Assembly (NCBI GenBank): GCA_933228895.1
Contig: OW121855.1
Location: 42,236,698-42,300,697, forward strand
Direction: 5' to 3'
Origin: Platycnemis pennipes
Taxonomy: Eukaryota > Arthropoda > Insecta > Odonata > Platycnemididae
DNA: 64,000 nt
Shown: piece by piece, positions 1 through 12,316 of the stretch
Position numbering within the stretch: the stretch's first letter is position 1
How the letters are laid out: the number at the start of each line of letters is the position of its first letter
The notes under the pieces: generated by a model
The model's input: only the letters and a program-made list of their open reading frames with translations
Database searches by the model: none
Told to the model about the DNA's origin: nothing
Translations under genes and position numbers: made by a program

Positions 1-278
1 CATGGTTGGATCAATTGCATCATACATTAAATATTTGGTCTTTGTTAGGGTGAAGGAAAGAAAGGTTCTTTTTTCACTCTGGAGGGGGCATTCACCATAG
101 ACTTGTTTGGGAAGGAAGCCCTCGGAAAGGTATGTGGGAGCACCAAAGACCAAATACACTAAATTAAAGAATTAAATCTAACGCTTTATGCTTTAGGAGT
201 AACCTGATCTCCTCCAGCTAAATTAAATACATTGTTGAGAGAAAAAAAAATATAACTATACTAGGAAATTAGTTCCCA
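1..278. other. Left flank of the BEL element, with a short inverted repeat
   Basis: No gene is visible. A 13-bp inverted repeat is present: tatttggtctttg at 32-44 and its reverse complement at 143-155, so this may be a small hairpin insertion of roughly 125-160 bp. On the minus strand, just beyond the integrase stop, a purine-rich stretch (about 203-218, reading GCTGGAGGAGATCAGG) could be the polypurine tract of the BEL element. The sequence left of it does not resemble the LTR at 5737-6057, so a matching 3' LTR is either absent, displaced outside the window by an insertion, or replaced. Confidence 0.4.
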
Positions 279-1328
279 CTAATTTCCTACTGGCAGTTTC
301 ATAACCTTTGCTACGGGACGTTTGAACACCCCATCCTTTGTCCGTAGTGTTACTACCCGAACTCTGTTATCTGGGCCGGGGTGGGCCTCTTCCACTCTAG
401 CCAAAGGCCATTGCAAAGGAAACATATGTTTATCCTTCAATACCACAAGGTCATCTACTGCTAAATTTTCTTCTTCTTTCGCCCATTTATTTCTCACTTG
501 AAGCGTGTTCAAATATTCGGTGGACCATCTATTCCAAAAGTGTTGCGTTATTTGCTTCACCAACTGCCACCTTGAAAGTCTATTTGAGCTCAAATCAAGT
601 AGGGGCGGTTCCGGCAAGCCTAGCAAGGGAGCACCAATTAAAAAATGTCCCGGGGTCAAAGCTTCATATTCAGAGGGGTCGTGCGACATTGGCGTGAGTG
701 GCCTTGAATTTAAAACCGCTTCGATTTTAGCGAAAACTGTGGATAGCTCCTCAAAGGTTAGAATTCTATTCCCAATAATTCTTTTCAACAAACTCTTTGC
801 TGATTTCATATTAGCCTCCCAAAGTCCCCCAAAGTGAGGGGCTGCTGGAGGATTGAAATGCCACTTAATATTTCTTTGCGAAAGGGAATCCATCATGTTA
901 CCTGAACTTAACAAATCCCGCCATTGACGATTAATTCCCGTTATATATCGATTGGCTCCCACAAAATTGGATCCACAATCTGAATATATGTCCGTGCATA
1001 AACCTCGTCGAGATATAAAGCGATCTAGAGCGGCAATAAATGCCTCAGTTGTTAAGTTCGACACTAGCTCCAAATGGGTCGCCTTAGTAGGTAAGCATAC
1101 GAACAAACACAGATATGCCTTCCAGGATTTGGATGATCTCCTTGAAGATTCCCTTATAAGGAAATGTCCACCGAAATCTACGCCTGTGTATAAAAACGGA
1201 CGTGTTGCCACCACTCGTGGGGATGGTAAATCACCCATTTTCGGTACCTTACACGAAGCCTTCAATTTAGTGCAGGTAACGCAGTTTCTAATTCGCTGTC
1301 GAACCACGGAACGCGCTGATAAATCCAA
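279..1328 (-). pseudogene. pol: BEL/Pao pol, 3' part: integrase core and C-terminal region
   Basis: The open frame is about 349 codons and represents the rest of pol after a frameshift. It opens with the Cys pair of the integrase zinc-binding module (C16 and C19); the matching His pair lies in the preceding frame. The catalytic triad is present: Asp51 in TGVDFGG, Asp117 in YSDCGSN and Glu171 in GGLWEAN. The C-terminal third (from about residue 255) fits the conserved tail found after BEL/Pao integrases. The first codon is TTG inside a continuous coding region, so this is not a real translation start. The domain looks catalytically complete but is out of frame with the reverse transcriptase. 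Confidence 0.9.
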
Positions 1329-4300
1329 TATTTCAATCCTAATAAATATTGCAATGTCATGGGTCCCACATGCAAATACATTTTATGATAATGGTCCACG
1401 ATCAATGTGGTTAGATAAGCTTCCTTGGGCAACGGCAACGGGTGCTTGCGATTGTAGGCTAAATCAGCGTTATTTAGCCTTCCACCCACTCTGAGACAAC
1501 CCTCAGAATCGATAAATGGAGACAATTTCTGAAGCCTTTTGGAACAGATATGTCCCTCTTTCAGATATTCAATATCTTGCTTAAAATAAGACCACTGAGT
1601 TACTCTTATGCATACTTTGAAAGCGTTATTGATCTCTTTAACACTTAAATTACTTTCTTTGCATAAGTCTGATGACCTTTTTGCTAATGCAATGAATCGG
1701 AGACAATAAGCAATAACTCGTTTAAGTTTAGACAAGGAGGAAAAACGCTCCAGGAGTGCAATGTCTAGCGTGTCTTCATCTGCGACAGCAACATTCGATT
1801 TCAGAGATTTCATTTCAGGGAGTACATCATTTGCTCCTGTTAATGCACTAATTTCCCATTGATCAGCACTATTAGATACCCAGGGAGGTGCGTTCCACCA
1901 TAAATCATCGTTAATTATTTGTTGGGGTAGCAATCCCCGACTGCCAGAATCAGCAGGGTTATCTTTACCAGATATATGATTCCACATTATACCCACATGA
2001 CTTTCTGATATTTGAGCTACCCTATTCACCACAAAGGTTCTTAATAAATGTGTTGGAGTATTTATCCAAGAAAGGACTGTTTTGGAGTCAGTCCAGGCAT
2101 AAACACACTCAATATTTATTTTCTGCGAGAGAGAAGAGAATACGAACTTAATAAGTTTCGTCAGCAAAACTGCTCCCAGAAGTTCTAGCCTCGGGATCGT
2201 TAAAGTTTTAATAGGCGCGACTTTTGTCTTGGCCATCATTAAATGGACTCGTCCCTTTGTATGGAGTCCTCCACAGCGCAAATACACCACTGCGCAATAG
2301 CCCCGCTCGGAGGCATCGCAGAAACCCAATAATTGGCGGTGTTGTGTGTCGCTTACTTCACTACCTAATGCACCGCGAGGTAATTTTATGTTTTCCAACC
2401 AAGGCAATTGGTTTACAAAATGCTTCCACGAGTCAATTACATCGGAAGGCAAATCTTCGTCCCATCCGATATTTAATTTCCAAAGACCCTGCATAAAATG
2501 TTTCGCCCAAAAGACGACCGGACTAATCCATCCTAATGGATCAAATAGTTGTGCCAAATTTGAAAGAACGCCTCTTTTTGAGGGTGGTTTTGACGCTATC
2601 CTCACGTTGTAAGAAAAGAAATCCAACTTAGGATCCCAACATAAACCTAATATTTTTAAATTTGAGTATTCCTCATTATTAAATTCCACTTTGCGTTGCA
2701 CAAGCTCCGGTGAAATGGCCCTTAGAACATCCACGGAGTTTGTGGCCCACTTATGAAGTTGAAAACCTCCAGCTTTTAACATTCCATTCAATTGTGCTAT
2801 AAGCTCTATTGCCTTGGTGCTCGTAGAGCTTCCCGAGATTAAATCGTCCACAAATACATCGTTTGGGAGTACTAAAGCTGCGAGGGGAAAGTGTTCCGCT
2901 TCGTCATGAGATAATTGCTGAAGTACTCTCATAGCCAAATATGGAGAGGACGTTAAACCAAATGTTACTGTGTTTAATTCAAATTCTTGCAAAGCGGAAT
3001 GTTCGTTAGCGCGCCAAACTATATGTTGGTAAGCCCTATGCTCCGGACGTATCAAAATCCTTCTATACATTTTTGAAATATCGGCTACAAATGCCACAGC
3101 ATGTAGACGAAACCTTAAGATTAAATCAGCAATGTCTTTATGCAATTTCGGACCCTTTAAAAGTAGTTCATTCAAACTATGCCCTGATGAGGTGCGAGCT
3201 GAAGCGTCAAACACTACGCGCACTTTCGTGGTTGAGCTAGACTCCTTAATCACCGCATGATGTGGAATGACATATTTCCCTGATCCCCATTGAGACCTTG
3301 ACATATGCCCCATAGTGAGATATTCACTTAAGGATTTATTATATTCTGCTCGCAAATAGGTGTCATGTGCTAATTTCCGCTCGAGATTAGAATATCTCTT
3401 TAATGCCTGGGCCTGAGATTGTCCGAGAGAAGTCTCAGGGGACTCGTCCTTAAATAAAATGGGTACAACATACCGCCCATTGTCCTCTCTATAATGAAGT
3501 GACGTGAACTGCGATTCCGCCCTTTCGTCATTTTCGGAGGCAGGCGGATTGCTCGGAATCTCTTCGACCTGCCAGAAATGTTCTAGCAACGAGCCCAAGT
3601 CACTTTCCTCGTTCGTGACAATACACGAGGATATGTTTGCACCAGTATGCAAAGAATTGGAGGTAGCCTTTACAGGACCTATTAGAATGTAACCAAAAAT
3701 CGAAGGCCACGCAGTAGGATTACCTTCGTAGCGAATCGTGGGTCCATCAACCATAATTTGCGAGTATAATTCTGCGCCGATTAAAATATCAATATCCCCC
3801 GGCTTATGGAACTCGGGATCCGCCAATATCAAATAGCGGAAACGATCACATACACTATCGGGCATTAGAGCGCTAGGTTGCCTCGAGGTAATTTTTTGAA
3901 TGACTATGGCAGTAGTGGTTAGTTCCTCGCCCCCTTGACGAGGCCGAATTACCAAAGACGTAATGCCTTTCGTAGTAGTGACGGGATTATCTGCAAGGCC
4001 CTTGCATGCGACCATGGATTGCTTTCTCGAGAGACCCAGCCTTTGCTGGCAAGCGGTGGTGATGAAACTAGCTTGCGACGCCGGGTCAATCAAAACACGT
4101 ACATTGTTGAATATGCCAGACGCCGACTTCACGGCAACAATAGCCGTTCCCAATAATACAATGGAATTTTGACAAACAATATGACTCGTTGGACAAGCTA
4201 ATTCGTCCTGCATATTGCTTTCAGCGTTAGATAATGCCCGTTCCGTTACGTCATTCGCATTAAATTCTCCCCGCCCTCTCTGGTCGCTTTTTGCCGTGCT

Positions 4301-4792
4301 AAATGGTTGCGAGGCTATCCGCGAAGAACTTCCAGATACTTTGGTAGTGCACAACAATGTATGGTGCCCCTTTGAACAGTTACGACAAGATACACGGGCT
4401 TTATGCCTTCCACCTAAGCAATTGTAACAAATATTCTTAGACTTAACAAAGTCCCTTCTTTTATCCACCGACATTAAAATAAATGTGTTACATAGATATA
4501 AACGGTGCTGTTCCGTGCATAGCGGGCGTGAAAATAAATTAACATTCTCACTGGCTGCCAAGAGTGAAGTTCTTGGACTTGCGAGGCTCCGTTTTGCTTG
4601 AATTAATCTCGCATTTGACGGAGTACTTGACCTCGACCCTGATGAGCGAAGTATATTGATATGCTTGTGTCCAAATTTGACTAGGTCATCAATGCGGGGA
4701 AATTCAATTTCATGATGTTCCATTTCAAACTGCTTGCGCGAGTATTTATCTAACGTTCTTACCGCAAGAACGAATAAGATAAAATCGGCCAA
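1262..4792 (-). pseudogene. pol: BEL/Pao gag C-terminus, protease, reverse transcriptase, RNase H and start of integrase
   Basis: The open frame is about 1176 codons. In order: the end of the gag-like domain; a zinc knuckle at about residues 120-150 (CRNCSKGHHTLLC fits CX2CX4HX4C); an aspartic protease segment near residue 237 where the usual D-S/T-G is D-P-A, although the surrounding SQASFI context is kept; a reverse transcriptase from about residue 500 with FVDDL near 647; RNase H with GFCDAS near 825 and AWTDSK near 905; and the His pair of the integrase zinc-binding module near 1140. The frame then runs into unrelated residues and stops at 1262. The DPA variant may weaken the protease or may be normal for this lineage; I cannot tell. 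Confidence 0.92.
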
Positions 4793-5546
4793 CTGAGATA
4801 TTCATGGCCTTCAAAGCATTCACGTTTTCAGACAAATTTTCAATTAATGACTGGAAACCTTCTATCGAGTCGTTATTCAGAACGGGAGCATTTATAATTT
4901 TCTCTAGGTAATGCAAAGCTAATAATCGCTTATTCTCATATTGACGAACCAAGTTTTTCCACACGATAGCGTAATTTTCAGATATCAATGGAAGACCAGT
5001 CACTATTTTCCGCGCATTCCCCTTTACACTCCCAATTAAGTAATGAAACTTCTCAATATCCGTCAACTGAGTACTCTCGTGTATCAAGCTACAGAAAACA
5101 TCGTAAAAAGGTTTGAAGTTAGCCAATTCCCCGTCAAATACAGGAATATTTATCTTCGGCAACCTGGCCGTTTGCGAATGAGTAGGCACCCCCATACTAG
5201 CATTACTAACTTCCGTGGGTAGCATCTGACTTGCCGCCGCTTTGATTTCATAATACAGCTCTTCCACACGATCGCTAATGCTTAATTCCTCATCGAATTC
5301 CAAGTTAAACTCGATCATATCCTCACGAATTTCATCAGTAAGAGTTAAAAACGAACTATATTTTTCCTCCAGAGCTGCATACCTGCATTTAAGCATCGGG
5401 ATATCTATCTGATCCTCACGTGTGAGGGCATAAAGCCGTTCTAACGTATTAATTATGGCGTCTCGACGAGCATTCTTTAATTTTAGGAGGCGATGACCGC
5501 GCGAATCACTCATTGCCTCAGCTTCTTGCCCCTTTTCGTTACCCAT
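4746..5546 (-). pseudogene. gag: BEL/Pao gag N-terminal region (DUF1759-like)
   Basis: The open frame is 266 codons and starts at a good ATG at 5546, about 170 bp downstream of the primer site. Residues 1-110 are charged and helical and could form a coiled coil. From about residue 130 the LPKINIPVFDGE...F...F motif and the following KFHYL...A..I.G sequence are typical of the DUF1759 gag-like domain of BEL/Pao elements, expected to form the particle core. The last about 15 residues are out-of-frame reading; the domain continues in the overlapping frame beginning near 4792. The break is a one-base change, better explained by decay than by programmed frameshifting, since BEL/Pao elements normally use one frame. 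Confidence 0.9.
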
Positions 5547-5715
5547 TGTTCACCTAACTAATGCAGATAATCACTAGGTCGCGTACGAGGTCGAACGGCC
5601 GAAATCCAGTAACACTTGGCAATACCCAAATATATTCACCACACAAACAATAAAGACACTAAGCATAAGGACACAAAATCCAACCATGAGATGTATGTAC
5701 CAGAAACTACTTTAT

Positions 5716-5731
5716 CCGGCCCGAAGGACCA
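5716..5731 (-). other. tRNA-Tyr-type primer-binding site of the BEL element
   Basis: On the minus strand this reads TGGTCCTTCGGGCCGG. It is complementary at 15 of 16 positions to the 3' end of animal tRNA-Tyr (CCGGCTCGAAGGA plus CCA), from what I know of that tRNA. It lies 5 nt inside the proposed LTR end, the expected position for priming minus-strand DNA synthesis. The single mismatch is likely decay. Confidence 0.75.
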
Positions 5732-5736
5732 AATAA

Positions 5737-6057
5737 TGTCTAGGCAATATATTGCCTTTACGCAGCAATTAATTATTGCCCACAAAATGAAAGTGGACTG
5801 TATTTTGATAGAGAGAGAACGCCCCAGTATCGCTCCTACCTTCTCGTAGGCCACAGCAATAGTTCTGCTCTCGTCCTCCTGTCCTTGTTTCGGCCGTCCA
5901 ATCCGCTCGTCAGGAACTCACATTGTCCACTCTTCTCTCCGGACCTCCTCACCTCTACAATCCGAATCGAAAAACGATCCATCGAATCGAGGGCGTTTTT
6001 CTTTTGTTGTCGTAGGCCACGACACCTGGCGACCTCTCTCTCATACATTACGAAACA
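5737..6057 (-). repeat. 5' LTR of the BEL element (about 321 bp)
   Basis: The inner boundary is set by the primer site at 5716-5731. On the plus strand the segment runs from tgtctaggc to cgaaaca, giving TGT...ACA ends. The outer boundary is less certain; other CA endings occur at 6061 and 6068. It should hold the promoter and start of transcription. An 11-bp motif, cgtaggccac plus neighbours, is repeated inside it (near 5845 and 6011). No second copy was found at the other end of the element, so boundaries could not be checked by LTR-LTR alignment. Confidence 0.6.
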
Positions 6058-9000
6058 TGCACTACCCATATAATATTATTCATCGAAATTCAAAGTTATT
6101 GATTTTATGGAAGAACATCTATGCATGAAGTATTCGTTTAAGTTCAAGAGTCTGTATAAAGATTAATGACGGGAAACTGTGTTTCCCGAAAAAACGATTT
6201 TATGCTAAATAATGTAATACTTGAGACATAATTATCCGGAATGGTTTAATTGTTTTATTTTTGTTTTTCTTGTTTCGCCACTGACTTAATTAGTGATGTA
6301 TTTGAAAAAGTTTTTCGCAGGCACACTGATCATCATTCAACCTTGATGACATTTTGTTAAGAGTGACTGAAAATATGTTGTCATAATAAGGCGAATTAAT
6401 GATGAGTTAAATTTGAACATTAACCACTAACTCCATGAAATTTTTTGCAGAGAATTAAAACCAAAGGGCGTATAAATTTTACACGGGTTTGTCCCTACTA
6501 TACTTTTTTATTCATTCAATTTATTAAAGATTTTTTCGATGGTTTATATCTAATGCCAATGGAAATATAACTCTCCTTTTATTCCTCGATTACGAATAAA
6601 GAAACTCGTCCTCCGCAAGGAACCTTTATTTGCTTAGCGATAGAATTGTGAAACGACAACAGAAACAAGTGTTGGATCCTCCTACAATGGGAAACATGCA
6701 CTATTTTTTAAAACTCTTTGAATGTGAAGTTTACTAGCTAAAATGTGCATGGAGAAAATTTTGCTGAAGAATTAAGTTGTGTAACAAAGACATTACTCTT
6801 TGAAAATTGCACCTTTTCGGGAGCTTAAAAACACGACGTCATCGCATGACGTCACGGCACGGTATCACTAAGGGCGTTGTTTATCTGTTAATGCGTGGAG
6901 GTAAGTTGTTAAATGAATACTTGGCGATAACGTATGTATTTATCTCATTTGTTTATTGCAATAAACGATTGTATTTCGATTTTTTATTTACGTAGCATGG
7001 ATGGTAACGAGCAAATCGTCCATCAATTAAATAACTCCTGTTTAGTGCCCAAGAATTTCTTCTACGTCTATGCAATTGCAGGTTTTTTTTTAAGAAGAAC
7101 GCCGCTATAAGGGAGTAAACCAAAGGAAATTGTCGGAATGTGCTTTTTTAAGTATTTTTTTCAGTCATTGTTTCTTTCGAGAAACGGCAAAAAACCTCAA
7201 AACAATACATTCACTTCGTTTTCTTTTAAATATAAATGTCTATCTCCGTAGCAATATGGAACCTATACCGTGCAATGACGTCAGAAGGCGTTACAGGTCA
7301 CGTGAATTTCGTCGATATTCGGGAACATTTTAATATCATTTAATAATCTTTGTGGTGGGCGCAGAAAATTTTGGCTTGTATATTTAAATTGGTGAGAAAG
7401 TTTCGCATCAAGCGCATCATTAATCTTCGAGAAACATATTTCATGCATATTCCCCATTGTATCAGACATCATTTTTTTTCATAATTTAACTGCTGTGGTT
7501 TTATGTCCTTCTGTCAAAGTATTTTAAACGCGATGTAAACTCTGAAATAGGTAATACTCCGTGACCAAACGCTTATAGGATCACTTGATGAAAAAACATA
7601 TCTATATGTTCTTACCATTGTTAGAATGATAAGTTCCAAATAAAGGGCAAACAGTATTTTCCCGTGACATAGCGTAATTAAAAAACCTAGAGGATAAATT
7701 CGCCAACGCATTGTAAGAAGAGCCAAAGGGCGTATTACATACATTTTCCAAATATGCTACTTAAAAACGAAGGCTTTTACGCAATGGAGGTATCCTGACA
7801 CAGGGATTAAAACAATACGGACTTCGACGAATAACATTGAGCCATACACATACAATAGTGAAACAATAGAGCACAACTACTACCAAAAAATATTATTTTA
7901 CACTGTTGCAGTAGATTTTTCATTTTATTCCCAAAGATGATTTTTCTCTAACAGGTTATCCAATTTTATATTTAGTGGTTTTTCTAAAAACAGGTAACCT
8001 TTTTCCCAACGCATTTAAATATTGTATTCAGCATAATTCGCCCTCCTTTTCAAGCTTACTGATGCAAATTATGCGGCCTATAGCACTCTTTTCATGCTAG
8101 CGAGATTAAATTTTGATATCTGACGATTTTATTGCTTGTTGTTCTAAAAAAATCTCCCCACTACTCCTGAGTATTTTAAAATGACGAGATCAGAATTGCA
8201 AATTAATATTACCATCAACATTTATCTCCTAACCCCATCGTTAACCATCCAGTAATGTGCCTTTGTTAACAAATATCCGCTCTAGGTAGGAATATTTTAT
8301 ACCCTTTAGGCAACAAAAATATATGACAAATATGTGGGACACGATGCATGAATTTATTACTAAGCCTACAGGGACGAAAAAATATGATACTGTTAATTAG
8401 GAAAAATCATTTCCAAGCACGTGCAGCTTTCATACGCAGATGTTCTCCAGAATATTCTTCGAGAGTTTCCTTTGTTTGTTTCGATTAAATTTTTATTTCC
8501 TGGAAATTCCGATTCATAGGTTACTCATAAATTGGCTCCTATGAAAGGTTATTTTTCAGTGAAAATAACGATTTAATCAGACAGTAAGCGATATTCGAAT
8601 AGATGTCTACGTTTGCTTTGCAATAGCGAAATAAGAAAGGAATTCAATTAGCAGAAAAATACCTCTCAAATCAGAAGACTTTTAAAAATTCCTTAGGCCA
8701 CGAAGCTTATGAAATAATACTTCGTAATTATAATGTTTCCAACGAAGAGAAATCAACTTTAGGCAATATCAACCTTTGCTAGAGTAGTTGTTGTAACAAG
8801 GCCATGGAAAGTCTACTTAGCACGCAAGAGATTTTCAAAAAAAGGTTGGAACGCCATTGGAGAGAACTGGCAAAAAAATAAGAACACAGGAAACAAACTA
8901 GAAACTAAAATCAATAAAAATAGTGACATAATGAAAAAGTCCGTTTTCACGGTTTACATCGACCCAATATTGATATAAACCGCGGACATGGGTATGTTTC

Positions 9001-11677
9001 GCTTGTAGTAAAGCTAGGGAGAAATCCAATCATAGAATATTTTTATCCTTAAAATAATGCCTTGGTGCCATAATTTAAAACAAATTCTTGTTTTTATTCT
9101 TCCATTATGTATTAATTTAAGAATTATGCTAAATCTCATGCTTAGATTTGGACTGGATTAGAGGAAAGAGTAACTCAGAATTTGCAAAATACACAGGCAT
9201 AAGGCATAAACTTGCGGTCGAAAATCATCAACTACAAGAACTTTTGATTTCTCTACTAGTTTCATAAACAGCTTCTTTCTCTGTTCAGATAATATTATCA
9301 TAACAAAAATAATGCATATGTAATGGTAATATGAAGGTAGGAAATAATTCATATTCATCAAGTTTATGTTCTCCACTACCATAACATTGAGGTGAAGATG
9401 AATTTATTTCCTACGTGACCTTAAGAAATAGGGATTTTTTTATTATAACCGATAAAAACAGAACTTTAAGTTTAAACAGAGATACCTATAGCTATTTTCT
9501 CTTCAAACAACTATCCAATGATGAATTCATTACAATGACGCATTTACTTTACATTCAAACACATAATGTTTATTCTAGTCGTTTTTGCCGACACAATGCA
9601 GGTTAATAATAGCAGCGTTGTGTTGGATCTGGTCTGCAGAACGTCATCCCCAATGCATTTTTATTGATTTGTCTCTCTTCGAGTTAAAATCTCCGTAAAC
9701 ATGAATTCAGGTTTGTATTTGTAGATGGGAAAGCGTTCGAATGCTGCACACTATTTCACTTCGTCCCATTCATCATGCCCACGGAGCGACGGAAAATCAG
9801 TAGATAACGTTATCACATGTCAAAGTGAACAAGAGAACTTTTTCCTTCCTTTGGTATAAGCAAAAGAGGGGATTGGGAGAGTATCCTATTCCGACTATTG
9901 GTCTAACTTGCTATCGCGTAATTTGCTGGAAAATTGCGCTGACAAGACTTCAGCCCATACGCTGTGAGGATCGATGGCAAGGATTTTTAGTAAATATATT
10001 AAGAAGATTTGATGAAACGTATGATGTCAGGCGCAACAACATTGAGAAAAAAAGAGAGAATCACGACGATTTTATTGGGAAGGCTTTAAATAATAGGCTG
10101 TGAAAATAATGAAAGGGTTTCTTAGCAAAATCGTTAAAAAAATTTTAATGAAATGTCTACAGACAAATTAACTATGCGGGATTTCTTCATTGTGAATGTA
10201 AAGAAAAAAAAAATGACTTTTTTCTTCTATTTTCTTAACTCGTGATTAGAAAAAAATGAGTAACACACGACAAGAAAAGAAGATAAGCATTTAATTAATA
10301 TTTATTTATGAAATTTATTGGGCCAATTTACCTTCATTCAATTTTCTGGAAAATTATTAATAAGACTGCGTTTTGGAGCATGGCTGAAGATCCACATGAA
10401 AGAGTATGAAATTCAATGGACTCCTTTGAGTTGCAAGCGCGTAGTATAAGTTAGCGAGAGGGATTAACAAGAAGGATGAGAGAATGGAAGGGAGTGAGTG
10501 TAACCTTGTAAGGCAGGAAATGGAAAACATGTTGAAAATAAATGCCTATACCCATGATTAATTGAGCTCCTTTGGAAAATTGGAGAAGAGATTCAAGCTG
10601 TTATTATTATGTTTGGCACGGATTGTAATTATGAGAAGCCGATTAAATAAACATATATCTACATTTACGGGTTATTCTGCGAGCTACCGCAAAGACGAAT
10701 GGCAGGTTGATCACTAGCCGTAAAGACGACATTTAGCTGAAACAAATGCTTTGGGAAAACATAATGGATTGTACTGTGTGGTTTGTTCGTAGGAAATATA
10801 CTTTGATTGCGTTGCAATCTATTGTGGGCGGAAAAACGAATACTTGTACTGCTTGATCTGGTGGTTAACCCATCCTACTATGTTACTTTTGCCTGCTTGC
10901 TGATGTACTATGGGGAAGAAATATACCAGCAGAAGCAGATTTCAGCAGATATAAAAATATAATCTATGAAGTAATTAATCTTGCTAACACCCCTTAAGTC
11001 TCCAGGGTTTTCTAATCAAACCCTTTCAATAGCCGCGGGGTACTTTCTGTACGTTCATGGAACTTCGCTGAAAAACGCGGTGCTTTTCGAATTAAATATG
11101 TATACGTTGAATCCTAAATACTCGATGCATTCCCCAGATAATACCTCAGCTGCGAAATGATACGTATCGGAACACTGTTTTGAGGTAAGGGAGCACTCTC
11201 CCTCAAGGGGTGATCATCAATCACTTATAATGTACCGCCCAAATTCAGCGGGTATTCGGTGGATCACTGACAACCGTTGGTAACTTACAAGTACACCTTA
11301 GTACTTTACTCACATTCCTCTTGCAGTCTTCGCCCTTCCATTACACTCCAGCCTCCCTTTCCAACCCGTTCTCTTCATATTCCACGCAGAGAGCTAGGAG
11401 TCTCCGACAAACCACCAACGTTCCATCTCACTCCTAAAGGGTGACGGGGGATTATGGAGACACGGGAATGCGACGGCTAAGACAGCAGCCGGCTGTCCGT
11501 CTCATGAGAAGCGCCCGCATACGCTGGGTGCGGCGTGACAGCACGCGATGCCCATTCCTCCTACCGTTCTCGGGGAGAAAGGGTGGAACAGACGGCAGAA
11601 GAGGTCATGGGAGCGAATCATGCGAGGGCGGGGGGAGAGAGGGTGCGACGAAGGGCGAGGGAGAGATCCCCAACTGC
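6058..11677. other. Gene-less AT-rich stretch
   Basis: Only short random open frames (all under about 95 codons) with no recognisable domains occur here, and codon use looks non-coding. I saw no transposon ends, RNA genes or large repeats. The last part (about 11330-11690) is noticeably richer in G+C than its surroundings but has no supported gene; its open frames on both strands are low-complexity Arg/Gly/Ser-rich. Confidence 0.6.
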
Positions 11678-12316
11678 CATCTATGAGCATAGATTAAGTT
11701 TAATATAGAGGGCTCAGCGCATAGGGCTAATGACGTAGTACTGGAAGGTTTCCATAGATGGCATATTAAGTTTTTGTGCAGAGTCCTCTGGATTGCCAAA
11801 TAATAACTATACCTAGGAGTAGTGTTGAGAATGCCGTCTAGAGGACTGTTTTCGTGTTATGTCATAAACGTTATATATTGCTTCCATTGCTTTCGTTTAT
11901 CTAATCGAATTAACAGCAAATACTATATGCTAATGTTGTAGTTCTATTATTTTAATACAATGGTGCGATATACCTTTACCTAACGTCAATAGTCACATGG
12001 ATAAGTTAACACTTCTCTCACTATTAAAGCAAACATATCTTGTCACAGGAGGGATACCTTGTTGCTTCATATAAAAAACACATAATCCACTGCTGCAAGG
12101 AGCAGACTACAACACAACTCTCGACTGTGCAGCTTGATTTGATTAGAAAAACGAAAACAATGGAAGCGGTATATATCCTTTGTGACGTGACACAAAAAAT
12201 TCTTACCAAGCCATCTATGGAAACCTACCGGTATTACGTCCAAAACGTATAACAGTTTTGCCCTATGTGGTGAGCCCTCTATATTATACTTACTCTATAT
12301 TACGATCATAGAATAC
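11678..12316. mobile_element. Small non-autonomous element with long inverted repeats
   Basis: The outer segments are inverted copies. Left: tctatgagcatag, then aatatagagggctca, atagggc and ggtttccatagatggc up to about 11764. Right, read in reverse complement: tctatgatcgtaa, aatatagagggctcacc, catagggcaaaac and ggtttccatagatggc from about 12316 down to 12208. Inner sequence also pairs (cttccattg...tttcgtt...ctaatc at about 11880-11912 and, inverted, about 12135-12168), so the arms were over 200 bp. The left arm lacks about 20 bp of the outer part and carries extra sequence around 11765-11860. No transposase is present. Target duplications were not resolved. Confidence 0.75.

Larger units (their letters stand above)
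203..6057 (-). mobile_element. BEL/Pao-type LTR retrotransposon, decayed, reverse orientation
   Basis: Reading on the minus strand the order is 5' LTR (5737-6057), primer-binding site (5716-5731), gag-like region, aspartic protease, reverse transcriptase, RNase H and integrase, ending at a stop at 279. This order and the protein features (DUF1759-like gag, CX2CX4HX4C zinc knuckle, DUF1758-type protease, FVDD reverse transcriptase, a C-terminal region after the integrase) are those of the BEL/Pao group. The normally single gag-pol frame is split by two frameshifts, near 4790 and near 1320. Only one LTR is identified, so the element is probably not autonomous. It is the only large coding assembly in the window. 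Confidence 0.92.

Noticed and set aside
952..1494. Plus-strand 180-codon open frame
   Set aside because: It is antisense to the BEL integrase and reverse-transcriptase frames and has no domain of its own.
4746..4792. Programmed frameshift between gag and pol of the BEL element
   Set aside because: BEL/Pao elements normally have one continuous frame, no slippery site plus structure was evident, and a second similar break near 1320 points to decay.
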